Source: a virus
DNA: 24,644 nucleotides
Virus record (IMG/VR): IMGVR_UViG_3300037537_000260
Location: 1-24,644 of that record
Reading direction: 5' to 3' (one strand)
Shown here in pieces: positions 4,997-11,699 of the stretch. Below the pieces are notes generated by a model. The model was given only the letters and a program-made list of their open reading frames with translations. It did no database searches and was not told where the DNA came from. Position 1 is the stretch's first letter. The number at the start of each line of letters is the position of its first letter. The position numbers were made by a program, and so were the translations under genes.

Positions 4997-5692
4997 ATGG
5001 ATATACAAAATAATTTAGAGGCTGTCTTTTATAGTAAGGAATTCTTACATGAATTTGGTACTATAAGAACACTGAAGGATGCAATGGCATTAGTGGGTGG
5101 ATGTTCTAACCCAAAGAAAATGCCGGGATTGTCTTATGGATTGCCTACTGATATGTGCAATACAGGTATGAAGTTGAAAGTTATACCGGGTACTGTATGT
5201 TATGGGTGTTATGCTGATAAAGGACACTACAAACAGTATGAAGTTGCTATCAAGAAGGCTCAATACAGGCGATTAAAGAGCATTTCTAACCCTCGATGGA
5301 TAGAGGCTATGATTTATATATTAAATCACCAGAAATCGATTGTGGATACAGGTGTTTTTAGATGGCATGATAGTGGGGATATACAAAGTGTAGAGCATTT
5401 GGATAAGATAGTAAGGATTGCTGTCGCTACACCACATGTAAAGCACTGGCTACCTACTAAGGAAAGTAATTGGATACAGAAGTATGTAAATCCTATCCCG
5501 AAAAACTTGGTGATAAGGCTTAGTGGTACTTTTGTGGATGGTAAAGCACCAACAAGCTACCCCAACACAAGCACTGTCGTTACTAATGAGGATGATGCAA
5601 CTTGCAGAGCCTTTGAAAATGGTGGTGAATGTGGTGAGTGTAGACAATGTTGGGATGCTGGGATAAGAAATATAAGTTATGTAAACCATTAA
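4997..5692 (+). CDS. Cys-rich phage protein with HDSGD, PTKE and CRQCW motifs (GP88-like)
   Basis: This 231-residue protein is encoded behind a strong AAAGGAGG site. Visible motifs are Cys36 and Cys54, CYGC (68-71), RWHDSGDIQS (122-131), WLPTKE (151-156), IRLSG (173-177), Cys203 and CGECRQCW (212-219). The invariant-looking HDSGDI, PTKE, RLSG and clustered Cys match a family I know from many phages, including mycobacteriophage-type gp88 proteins; I am unsure of the exact family name and know no proven activity. The Cys spacing suggests a zinc or iron-sulfur site, and His-Asp-Ser-Gly plus Pro-Thr-Lys-Glu look like catalytic loops, so it may be an enzyme. It is the first gene after the promoter at 4941 and heads a run of small early-type genes. 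Confidence 0.8.
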   Translation: MDIQNNLEAVFYSKEFLHEFGTIRTLKDAMALVGGCSNPKKMPGLSYGLPTDMCNTGMKLKVIPGTVCYGCYADKGHYKQYEVAIKKAQYRRLKSISNPRWIEAMIYILNHQKSIVDTGVFRWHDSGDIQSVEHLDKIVRIAVATPHVKHWLPTKESNWIQKYVNPIPKNLVIRLSGTFVDGKAPTSYPNTSTVVTNEDDATCRAFENGGECGECRQCWDAGIRNISYVNH

Positions 5693-5701
5693 GGAGTGAG
5701 T

Positions 5702-5905
5702 ATGAGTATAGATTATAATGATGTATGGGAATTAGATGCAGTGAGTGACTGCTGTAATGCTGGTGTTTACTTGAATGGGATATGTGCAGAGTGCAAAGAC
5801 CATTGCACACCAGTGTATGAAGAAGAAGAAGTAAGTATAATGGATGTATACCGTGATGTTGGTATGAGTCCGGGTGATTTTATAGATAAGGAGTATACAA
5901 AATGA
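5702..5905 (+). CDS. Small zinc-ribbon-like protein (67 aa)
   Basis: AAGGAG at 5691-5696 points to the ATG at 5702; a GTG at 5696 overlaps that site and is unlikely to be used. The protein has SDCC (Cys17, Cys18), then GICAECKDHC (Cys28, Cys31, Cys35), a compact Cys arrangement common in small phage zinc-binding proteins. An acidic stretch (YEEEEVS) follows. It overlaps the next gene by four bases (ATGA). No specific function can be assigned; such proteins may bind host transcription or DNA-handling factors. Confidence 0.78.
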   Translation: MSIDYNDVWELDAVSDCCNAGVYLNGICAECKDHCTPVYEEEEVSIMDVYRDVGMSPGDFIDKEYTK

Positions 5906-6171
5906 AAGTACAAGATGCTATTGACCAGCTGAAAGAGATGTACGCCTTGGATGATGACATAATCATTGCTTGGTGGGATTATGAGTTTGTAAAGGAAACT
6001 AATCCTAAATTAACAGAGGATATTTGGGAAGATATTACTGGATTCAGTGAGTATAAGATGGACTGGTCCCAGATAAATGAGGATATAGACTGGTATATCT
6101 GGGATAAGATTGAAGATGCTAATATTGAAAGTGATAGAAATAGATTGAGAGCTAAATATAAGGAGAAGTAA
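5902..6171 (+). CDS. Acidic, Trp-rich small protein (89 aa)
   Basis: An 89-residue acidic protein with many Trp and Asp residues (IIIAWWDYEFV, DWSQINEDIDWYIWDKI). It starts at an ATG overlapping the previous stop (ATGA), with AAGGAG twelve bases upstream. The net charge is strongly negative until a basic C-terminus (NRLRAKYKEK). Its first 30 residues look like a small helix-strand domain often seen in unnamed phage proteins. A DNA-mimic or host-factor-binding role is possible but not shown. Confidence 0.75.
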   Translation: MKVQDAIDQLKEMYALDDDIIIAWWDYEFVKETNPKLTEDIWEDITGFSEYKMDWSQINEDIDWYIWDKIEDANIESDRNRLRAKYKEK

Positions 6172-6173
6172 GC

Positions 6174-6560
6174 ATGAGTGAGCAAATAAAATATACTCTC
6201 AGCGATGGTAGTATTACTACTGCTGTTGAGGTTATGAAACGCACAGGATTGTCTAGGATTGGAGCACACAGGCGATTGAAAAACCTGAATGATGTGGATA
6301 TGGTTTTCACAAGGGTTGGTGAGATACCTCGTGATAGTTATATTAAATGCACATGGATAAGCGAGCCTGTGAGAATTGCATGGGGTATACCTATCAACCC
6401 TGAATATTTAGATGGTATTACAGATGGAAATACTGTGTATAATAGGGATGGTAAGTTGATGACCTACGCAGAGAGAGTTGGATTAGCAGTCTACAGAACT
6501 AAGCTAAGACAGAAATGGCGTGATGGTTCAACTGATATTAAAAATAAGCAAAGGAGATAA
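6174..6560 (+). CDS. Possible helix-turn-helix protein (128 aa)
   Basis: Residues 14-38 (ITTAVEVMKRTGLSRIGAHR, then RLK) fit a helix-turn-helix: a helix, a turn around Gly25-Leu-Ser, and a recognition helix rich in Arg and His. A central domain with Trp and Pro (CTWISEPVRIAWGIPINP) follows, and the C-terminus is basic (KLRQKWRDGSTDIKNKQRR). ATG at 6174 follows AAGGAGAAG by a few bases and comes two bases after the previous stop. As one of very few likely DNA-binding regulators in the rightward arm, it is a candidate binder of the 19-bp palindrome; that link is inference only. It could also be a homing-type or adaptor domain. Confidence 0.7.
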   Translation: MSEQIKYTLSDGSITTAVEVMKRTGLSRIGAHRRLKNLNDVDMVFTRVGEIPRDSYIKCTWISEPVRIAWGIPINPEYLDGITDGNTVYNRDGKLMTYAERVGLAVYRTKLRQKWRDGSTDIKNKQRR

Positions 6561-6562
6561 TC

Positions 6563-6811
6563 ATGTTTAGAGAAATGTTTGATGATGATACGACACCTAG
6601 TGTTGAGGATATTCTTGCTGAAAATGCTGTCAATGAGTACATACTGTTCTTTAAGGAATGTAATAGACAACGTGAGCAGTTGGATAAGGAGCTGAAGAGG
6701 GTACTTAGTAAAGAGTCTTTGGATAAGTTTCTTGCTAAAGTAGATTCAATGAAGCCTATGTATGAGCAACTAAAAATCCTAGAGGATAGGATATACAATA
6801 AGGGAGAATAA
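6563..6811 (+). CDS. Small coiled-coil protein (82 aa)
   Basis: After an acidic N-terminus (MFDDDTTPSVEDILAEN), most of the 82 residues form a heptad-like helix (EQLDKELKRVLSKESLDKFL, then YEQLKILEDRIYN). ATG at 6563 follows AAAGGAGA. No enzyme motif, Cys or membrane segment is seen. The end runs straight into the TTG start of the next gene. Role unknown; a dimerising accessory protein would fit. Confidence 0.75.
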   Translation: MFREMFDDDTTPSVEDILAENAVNEYILFFKECNRQREQLDKELKRVLSKESLDKFLAKVDSMKPMYEQLKILEDRIYNKGE

Positions 6812-6812
6812 T

Positions 6813-7049
6813 TTGGAAACTTTTAATGTTAGAGTAAGACTTCTTCAGGAGTCTATATTTCATAAGGAAATAGAAGCTGAAAGCTGTGAAGATGCAGAGC
6901 TAATAGCTAGTACTGCTGTTTGGGAAGACGAATATACAGATGAGATAAGACAATCATTGGAAAGTCTAGATGAACAGTATGATGCTGAAGAAATCTGTCC
7001 TGAATGTAAGAGATGGATAGACAACTGTGAATGTAAGGAGGATGAATGA
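6813..7049 (+). CDS. Small acidic protein with a C-terminal CxxC-CxC knuckle, TTG start (78 aa)
   Basis: Translation appears to begin at TTG 6813, one base after the previous stop, with AGGGAG at 6801-6806; no ATG in this frame is suitably placed. The N-terminus (FNVRVRLLQESIFHKEIEAE, then SCEDAELIA) has the look of a strand-strand-helix domain common in small phage proteins. The C-terminus CPECKRWIDNCEC (Cys62, 65, 72, 74) is a probable zinc knuckle. It is acidic overall and overlaps the next gene by four bases. Function unknown. Confidence 0.75.
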   Translation: METFNVRVRLLQESIFHKEIEAESCEDAELIASTAVWEDEYTDEIRQSLESLDEQYDAEEICPECKRWIDNCECKEDE

Positions 7050-7276
7050 GTATAGAAATAACTGTATATGCAAGTGATGTCAAAGGTCTAGATGAACATA
7101 TTGAAAGGGCCTTAGATGTCAATGATTATTATGGAACTGCTCTGTTTGATAAGCATGCCAGACTGATAGACATAAATGACTATGAGTATTTCATTGAGCC
7201 GACCTGTTATTTAGGTATAATGATGGATATGCAACAGCAAATAAATGAACTTAAAAAGGAGGTAGAAAAGTTATGA
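7046..7276 (+). CDS. Small hypothetical protein (76 aa)
   Basis: ATG at 7046 lies in an ATGA overlap with the previous stop, behind TAAGGAGG. The 76-residue product begins with alternating hydrophobic residues (IEITVYASDV), has an acidic middle and ends in a short amphipathic helix (MQQQINELKKEVEKL). That helix also supplies AAAAAGGAGG, the ribosome site of the next gene. No known family is recognised. Confidence 0.75.
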   Translation: MSIEITVYASDVKGLDEHIERALDVNDYYGTALFDKHARLIDINDYEYFIEPTCYLGIMMDMQQQINELKKEVEKL

Positions 7277-7455
7277 GTAAAATAGGTGAGTACGTAATAT
7301 GGTGTCAAGAAGAGGGATACACCGATGATGCTGGTGATGTAGTCAGTATGGAATATGCTGAGTTATACATGAAGACTATGGAATATGAGCGAGAGCATAG
7401 AGACTACAGCAAACTACTACTTGATGATTATACAAACAATAAGATATACAAGTAA
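7273..7455 (+). CDS. Small acidic protein (60 aa), last of the early-type block
   Basis: ATG at 7273 overlaps the previous stop (ATGA). The 60-residue product is acidic and Tyr-rich (EYVIWCQEEGYTDDAGDVVS, later YMKTMEYEREHRDYSKL). It resembles short helical proteins common in phage early regions but has no assigned function. It ends just before a 246-base structured gap that separates this block from the replication genes. Confidence 0.72.
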   Translation: MSKIGEYVIWCQEEGYTDDAGDVVSMEYAELYMKTMEYEREHRDYSKLLLDDYTNNKIYK

Positions 7456-7469
7456 CAGTAGTGTTTATA

Positions 7470-7478
7470 TGATATAAT
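7470..7478 (+). promoter_or_regulatory. Extended -10 promoter ahead of the replication block
   Basis: TGATATAAT is a perfect TGn-TATAAT. No convincing -35 is present. The expected start near 7485 coincides with the first base of the perfect 8+8 palindrome at 7486-7502, so the element would be the very 5' end of the transcript or an operator at the start site. Confidence 0.55.
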
Positions 7479-7485
7479 CCTGCTG

Positions 7486-7643
7486 TCTTAGACAGTCTAA
7501 GAATACCTATGATGTACTAGTTGTTAGTAGAGAGTAGTAAATAACTAGGAATACTTAGATTGTCTAAGCCGGGATTAGTATTACTAAGATGTGCAACAGT
7601 TTTTTATGTTTCCTGTTGCACGCCTTAGTGGTATTAGCCACTA
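7486..7643 (+). promoter_or_regulatory. Cluster of inverted repeats in the gap before ssb
   Basis: The gap 7456-7701 has no credible gene. It contains TCTTAGAC-A-GTCTAAGA (7486-7502), CTTAGA-TTG-TCTAAG (7554-7568), which repeats the core of the first, GTGCAACAG/CTGTTGCAC with a 13-base loop (7591-7599, 7613-7621), and TAGTGG/CCACTA with a six-base loop (7626-7631, 7638-7643). CTAGTT/AACTAG arms also flank 7519-7548. Several stems in a row suggest a structured leader, processing sites or a small RNA. Confidence 0.6.
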
Positions 7644-7651
7644 GTGAGAGC

Positions 7652-7670
7652 TACGCAATTAAATTGTGTG
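7652..7670. promoter_or_regulatory. 19-bp palindrome, copy 4
   Basis: TACGCAATT-A-AATTGTGTG; the first base departs from the consensus. It lies 31 bases before the ssb start codon, after the hairpin cluster and before the AGGAGA ribosome site. Confidence 0.75.
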
Positions 7671-7701
7671 GTATTGATGATAACTACAATAGGAGATACA
7701 T

Positions 7702-8088
7702 ATGTCAGAAGCTATGACATTAACTGGTAAGGTGGTATTCAACCACGTTACTAAGCCTGATAACTTCAAAGGTACTGAGCGTTATGCACTTACCATTGCA
7801 TTGGATAAGGCTGGAAAGAAACTTGCTGAGAAAGCAGGTCTCAAAACTAGTGAGTATGAAGGTAACACACAGATAACTAGTAGACGCAAGGTGGAGTTTG
7901 AACTACCCAAGATTTACAATTCCGATAAGGAAGAAGTAGGTGTTGGACATCTATCTTTGTTTGGAGACCAAGTATCAATGAGAGTCAAGCAAGGAAAGGG
8001 AGACTACACTGGATATACTTATCTTGAGGCTATCCGTGTGGATGAGAAAGCAGATGGTGTGGAGGACTTTGACCCATCTGATTTTTAA
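7702..8088 (+). CDS. ssb: Single-stranded-DNA-binding protein (T7 gp2.5-like)
   Basis: A 128-residue protein starts behind a clear AGGAGA site. The body shows the strand-rich pattern of a gp2.5-type OB fold (MTLTGKVVFNHVTKPDNFKG, later RYALTIALDKAGKKLAEKAG, FELPKIYNS, VSMRVKQGKGDYTGYTYL). The C-terminus is an acidic tail ending EDFDPSDF. In T7 the acidic tail with a terminal Phe of gp2.5 contacts DNA polymerase and helicase, and the same feature here supports the call. It directly precedes the primase-helicase, as gp2.5 precedes the replication genes in T7. It is shorter than T7 gp2.5 (232 residues). Expected role: coat and protect single-stranded DNA at the fork and aid recombination. Confidence 0.85.
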   Translation: MSEAMTLTGKVVFNHVTKPDNFKGTERYALTIALDKAGKKLAEKAGLKTSEYEGNTQITSRRKVEFELPKIYNSDKEEVGVGHLSLFGDQVSMRVKQGKGDYTGYTYLEAIRVDEKADGVEDFDPSDF

Positions 8089-8115
8089 GGGTAACTGACA
8101 GGAGTTTAAGTTACA

Positions 8116-8135
8116 GGGGCATCTTCGGATGCCCT
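8116..8135 (+). promoter_or_regulatory. Very stable UUCG hairpin between ssb and primase-helicase
   Basis: GGGCATC (8117-8123) and GATGCCC (8128-8134) pair perfectly around a C(UUCG)G tetraloop, with an extra G-U pair outside. GTAACT/AGTTAC arms lie just upstream (8091-8096, 8109-8114). The following bases TACTTAATTT are not a strong T-run, so partial termination or protection of the ssb mRNA end fits better than full termination. Confidence 0.7.
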
Positions 8136-8160
8136 ACTTAATTTAAGCAAGGGAGAAAAT

Positions 8161-9813
8161 ATGGAAAATAAATTACTCCGGAAGGAGCAGTGTCCTGACT
8201 GTGCAGAGACAGGTGGTGATACAAGCAAGGATAATATGGCTATCTATTCAGATGGACAGACACATTGCTTTGCATGTAACAAGCATGGATTTGTTGAGCA
8301 TACTAATAAGGTTGCTGTTGTTGAAGAAACATCCAGCACAGCTGATTGGTTGACAGAGTATAGAGGTGAATTCTATTCTCTACCTGACCGAAAGCTAAGA
8401 GCTGAAACCTTAGAGAAGTATAAGGTCAAGGCAGAGAAGGATGCTAAGGGTAAGATAATCAAGCACCACTATCCATACCACAATGAGAAAGGTGAGATGG
8501 TAGGTATAAAGACTAGGCTTGTTGCTAACAAGAAGTTCTTTGCTCATGGTAACACCAACAAAAACAACAAACTGTTTGGTCAGAATTTATTCAGAGCAGG
8601 CGGTAAGTTTGTTACGATATGTGAGGGTGAGATAGATGCTATGTCATGTTATGAAATGTTTGGCTCTAAGTACACTCATGTTTCCGTCAACAACGGTGTT
8701 AACTGTGTGGATAATATCAAAGCTAATATTGAATGGCTCGATTCTTTTGAGACAGTCATCATCTGTTTTGATAATGATGAGGCAGGTAGACGTGCTGCTA
8801 AGAAGATAGCACCAATACTTGGTCCAAACAAATGCAAGATACTAACCTTAGCAAAGCATAAGGATGCAAGCGACTACTTAATAACTGGTGATGGAAAATC
8901 ATTTGTCGAGGAGTGGTGGCAGGATTCTAAACCATTTACTGTATCAGGTGTGGCAACGCTGGAGGATATGCGTAATGCTATGTTACATTACAAGGATACT
9001 GAACTGATTCCTTTGCCGGATTCGTTTGGTAACTTGAATGAGATGATGCGTGGTGGTGTTGCTAGGGGTGAACTAGTATCTATCATTGCACATACCAGTA
9101 TAGGCAAGACTACCCTGCTCAATGAGTTAATCTACCACTTCGCTGTTAATACTAAAGAGAAGATAGGTTGCTTTATGGTTGAGGATAATATAGATGAGAC
9201 CATTAGAAAGGTGGTGAGTGTACACACTGGTGAGAACCTACAACTGACCAAGCCTAATGACTTGGATGTTGATACCATTATGGATGAAGCAATAGACATT
9301 GGATTTGCGTCTAAGATACAGCTACATAATGATGGTGGTGGTAGTGTGGACCTTGAGGAAATGTTCTCTAAGATTAGGTATTTCATTAAGGGAGTAGGAT
9401 GTACAGTCATACTTGTTGACCCACTACATACTGCTATTAAGAACCTAAGCAATGAGAACATCGAAGAGGTAATGGATAGGTTCATCAAGCTGTGCAAGGA
9501 GACCAAGGCTACTGTGATACTAAGTACACACACCAGAAAACCTGATGATGGCTCTCATCCTCATAAGATATGTGAGTATGATGTCAAGGGTAGTGGTGCT
9601 ATACCACAAGCCTGTCATACCAACATACTATTCTCAAGGGATAAACTAGCAGAGGATGACTATACTAGGAACTCTACTAGGATTCGTGTGCCGAAATTGA
9701 GACGCACAGGACAGACAGGTGAGGCTGGATGGACTCACTTCGATGGTATCACTGGTCGGCTAGAGAAAGGACACAACCCAAGTATAGGCGATGATGATGA
9801 TGCGGACTTTTAG
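8161..9813 (+). CDS. Bifunctional DNA primase-helicase (T7 gp4-like)
   Basis: The 550-residue protein has the full T7 gp4 layout. The N-terminal zinc motif has Cys11, Cys14, Cys36 and Cys39. The TOPRIM primase core has CEGEID (154-159) and CFDNDEAG (202-209). The RecA-like helicase core has Walker A AHTSIGKT (310-317), MVEDN (339-343, catalytic-type Glu341), Walker B VILVDP (416-421), STH (455-457), GSGAIPQ (477-483) and RVPKLRRTG (509-517, arginine-finger region). Walker A starts with Ala rather than Gly. The C-terminus GDDDDADF ends in Phe after acidic residues, like T7 gp4, whose tail contacts the polymerase. It unwinds the fork as a hexamer and primes lagging strands. The end overlaps the polymerase start. 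ATG at 8161 follows AAGGGAG. Confidence 0.95.
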   Translation: MENKLLRKEQCPDCAETGGDTSKDNMAIYSDGQTHCFACNKHGFVEHTNKVAVVEETSSTADWLTEYRGEFYSLPDRKLRAETLEKYKVKAEKDAKGKIIKHHYPYHNEKGEMVGIKTRLVANKKFFAHGNTNKNNKLFGQNLFRAGGKFVTICEGEIDAMSCYEMFGSKYTHVSVNNGVNCVDNIKANIEWLDSFETVIICFDNDEAGRRAAKKIAPILGPNKCKILTLAKHKDASDYLITGDGKSFVEEWWQDSKPFTVSGVATLEDMRNAMLHYKDTELIPLPDSFGNLNEMMRGGVARGELVSIIAHTSIGKTTLLNELIYHFAVNTKEKIGCFMVEDNIDETIRKVVSVHTGENLQLTKPNDLDVDTIMDEAIDIGFASKIQLHNDGGGSVDLEEMFSKIRYFIKGVGCTVILVDPLHTAIKNLSNENIEEVMDRFIKLCKETKATVILSTHTRKPDDGSHPHKICEYDVKGSGAIPQACHTNILFSRDKLAEDDYTRNSTRIRVPKLRRTGQTGEAGWTHFDGITGRLEKGHNPSIGDDDDADF

Positions 9814-11524
9814 TTGTGACATAGAGACAGACGGACTCAACCCTAGTGTTGTATGGTGTATAGCTGTACAAGATATTCACTCAGGCCAAGTCATTACTTT
9901 TTCAGAGACTACCCTCGGTTTGTTTAAGCCTTGGTTAGCCTCTGAAGTTGACTGTCTTGTGTTCCACAATGGTATTGGATTTGATGTGCCTGTACTGGAG
10001 AAGTTATTAGGTATTGTCTTTGATTCTATAGAGATAGAGGATACACTGGTGCTTAGTCAATTAGATGAGCCAAGGAGAGATGGAGGACATTCACTAGCAT
10101 CATGGGGTGAGCGTCTTGGATTTAAAAAGGGAGACTATGATGACTGGTCAGCGTTTAGTAAAGAGATGCTAGACTATTGCATCATAGATGTGAAGATAAC
10201 AACTAAACTATACAGACACATGCTGCTGAAGGATTTGAGTCAAGATGCCAAGCAGTTGGAGTATGCTACAAAGAAACATTGCAGTGTACAAGAGAAGACT
10301 GGATGGTTGTTTGATTTACATGGTGCTATAGAATTACTTCAGGATATTAATGAGAACTTGAGAGAGACTGAGGAGCAGGTACATGGAACATTCATACCAC
10401 TTCCTTTATGGAAAAGTAAAAAACCTGTGGTTAACAGGTGGAAGAAGACTGGTGGTCGTACTGTGGCATACCAATCAGAGGTAGACCTTGAATGTCATAC
10501 CAATGATGATGGTGACTATGGATACTACACGTATCCTGAATTGAATTTGGGCAGTAGACAGCAGGTGGGTAGACACCTCATGCACTATGGCTGGAAACCA
10601 ACTGTATTTACAGAAACCGGTAAGCCTAAAGTGGATGAGAGTACACTCAAGGATGTTGACATACCTGAAGCTAAGATGATAGCACACTACCTCATGCTAC
10701 AAAAAAGACAGGGGCAAGTAAGCTCTTGGATTGATGAGTACAATTACAAAACTAAAAGGATACATTGCAGGGTGCACACTATAGGTACTGTCACTCACCG
10801 TATGTCTAGTAGTAACCCGAACTTACAGCAAGTTACTGCAAGTAATAAGGAATATGGTAGAGAGATGAGAGAATTATTCATTGTACCAAGCGACAAGGTA
10901 TTAGTAGGTGCAGACTTATCCGGATTAGAATTGAGATGTCTTGCTCACTACATGAAAGACCCTAATTATACAGAAGAAATATTGAGTGGTGATATACACA
11001 CAGCTAATCAAAAAGCTGCTGGTTTAAAGACAAGGGATGAAAGTAAGCGTTTCATTTATGCCTACCTTTATGGGTGTGGAGACCTGTTAATGGGTAAGAT
11101 ATGTGGTGGTGATAGAGAATTAGGTAAGAAAATAAAGGGTGATTTCTTATCCAACACACCTGCCCTTGCTACATTGAGGAAGAAGATAGAGCATGCATCA
11201 AAGCGTGGATGGATTAAAGCACTCGATGGTCGCAAGGTTTATGTTCGTAGCCCACACTCGGCACTCAACTTTCTACTTCAAAGTGCAGGTGCAATAATTG
11301 CTAAGAGAGCTTGGGAAATATTCCACATTCTTGCAGATGACTATGAGTACAAACAGCTTGGTGTTATACACGATGAGATACAGATAGAGTGTGACCCTAT
11401 GGACTCAGATACACTAGGTCAGTTGCTTGTTGATGCTATGGAATGTACAACAGAATATTATAAACTAAACTGTCCGATAACCGGGGAGTATAAAATAGGA
11501 AGGAGTTGGAATGACACACACTAA
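9791..11524 (+). CDS. Family A DNA polymerase with 3'-5' exonuclease (T7 gp5-like)
   Basis: The exonuclease domain shows CDIETDG (Asp10, Glu12), HNGIGFD (59-65) and YCIID (129-133). The polymerase domain shows motif A GADLSGLELR (373-382), motif B RDESKRFIYAYLYG (415-428) and motif C IHDEI (526-530). The O-helix residue matching T7 Tyr526 is Tyr423, which tends to mark virulent phages and permits dideoxynucleotide use in T7. At 577 residues it is about 127 shorter than T7 gp5, so the thioredoxin-binding insertion is probably absent and another processivity mechanism would be needed. Four ATGs in a row (9791-9802) overlap the helicase end; given the weak ribosome site AGG at 9786-9788, the third or fourth may be used. 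Replicates the phage genome with the upstream helicase and SSB. Confidence 0.95.
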   Translation: MMMMRTFSCDIETDGLNPSVVWCIAVQDIHSGQVITFSETTLGLFKPWLASEVDCLVFHNGIGFDVPVLEKLLGIVFDSIEIEDTLVLSQLDEPRRDGGHSLASWGERLGFKKGDYDDWSAFSKEMLDYCIIDVKITTKLYRHMLLKDLSQDAKQLEYATKKHCSVQEKTGWLFDLHGAIELLQDINENLRETEEQVHGTFIPLPLWKSKKPVVNRWKKTGGRTVAYQSEVDLECHTNDDGDYGYYTYPELNLGSRQQVGRHLMHYGWKPTVFTETGKPKVDESTLKDVDIPEAKMIAHYLMLQKRQGQVSSWIDEYNYKTKRIHCRVHTIGTVTHRMSSSNPNLQQVTASNKEYGREMRELFIVPSDKVLVGADLSGLELRCLAHYMKDPNYTEEILSGDIHTANQKAAGLKTRDESKRFIYAYLYGCGDLLMGKICGGDRELGKKIKGDFLSNTPALATLRKKIEHASKRGWIKALDGRKVYVRSPHSALNFLLQSAGAIIAKRAWEIFHILADDYEYKQLGVIHDEIQIECDPMDSDTLGQLLVDAMECTTEYYKLNCPITGEYKIGRSWNDTH

Positions 11525-11657
11525 GGAAAAGGAAATGAGAATAAAGTTAAATAATTTCTTAAAACATCAGAAAGAAATACTGATTCAGGCAGACAAAGAG
11601 ACTGAAAAAGAATTGGAAGAATTACTGAAAAAAGTTGGAGTGAAACACACTAATTAG
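11511..11657 (+). CDS. Small charged helical protein (48 aa)
   Basis: An ATG at 11511 behind AGGAAGGAG opens a 48-residue frame that overlaps the polymerase end by 14 bases. The product is lysine- and glutamate-rich and looks like one long helix (KEKEMRIKLNNFLKHQKEIL, later ETEKELEELLKKVG). The strong ribosome site lies within the polymerase gene, and the frame fills the gap before 11700, so it is probably real. With its position next to polymerase, a polymerase-associated factor is conceivable, but there is no evidence of function. Confidence 0.65.
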   Translation: MTHTKEKEMRIKLNNFLKHQKEILIQADKETEKELEELLKKVGVKHTN

Positions 11658-11699
11658 GGTAAAATACTACATACGAATTTTAATAAGAGAGGAGAGACT

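Noticed and set aside
7664-7690. TTGTGT and TACAAT as a promoter overlapping palindrome copy 4
   Set aside because: The spacer is 15 bases and the start would fall about where the ribosome site and ATG of ssb are, leaving almost no leader.
7589-7717. 42-codon frame with a signal-peptide-like start (MCNSFLCFLLHALVVL)
   Set aside because: There is no ribosome site, it runs through two hairpins and the palindrome, and it overlaps the ssb start. The hydrophobic look comes from hairpin bases.
9132-9533. 133-codon leftward frame inside the primase-helicase gene, and similar long antisense frames in the virion genes
   Set aside because: They mirror strong genes on the other strand, lack ribosome sites and have no protein pattern.
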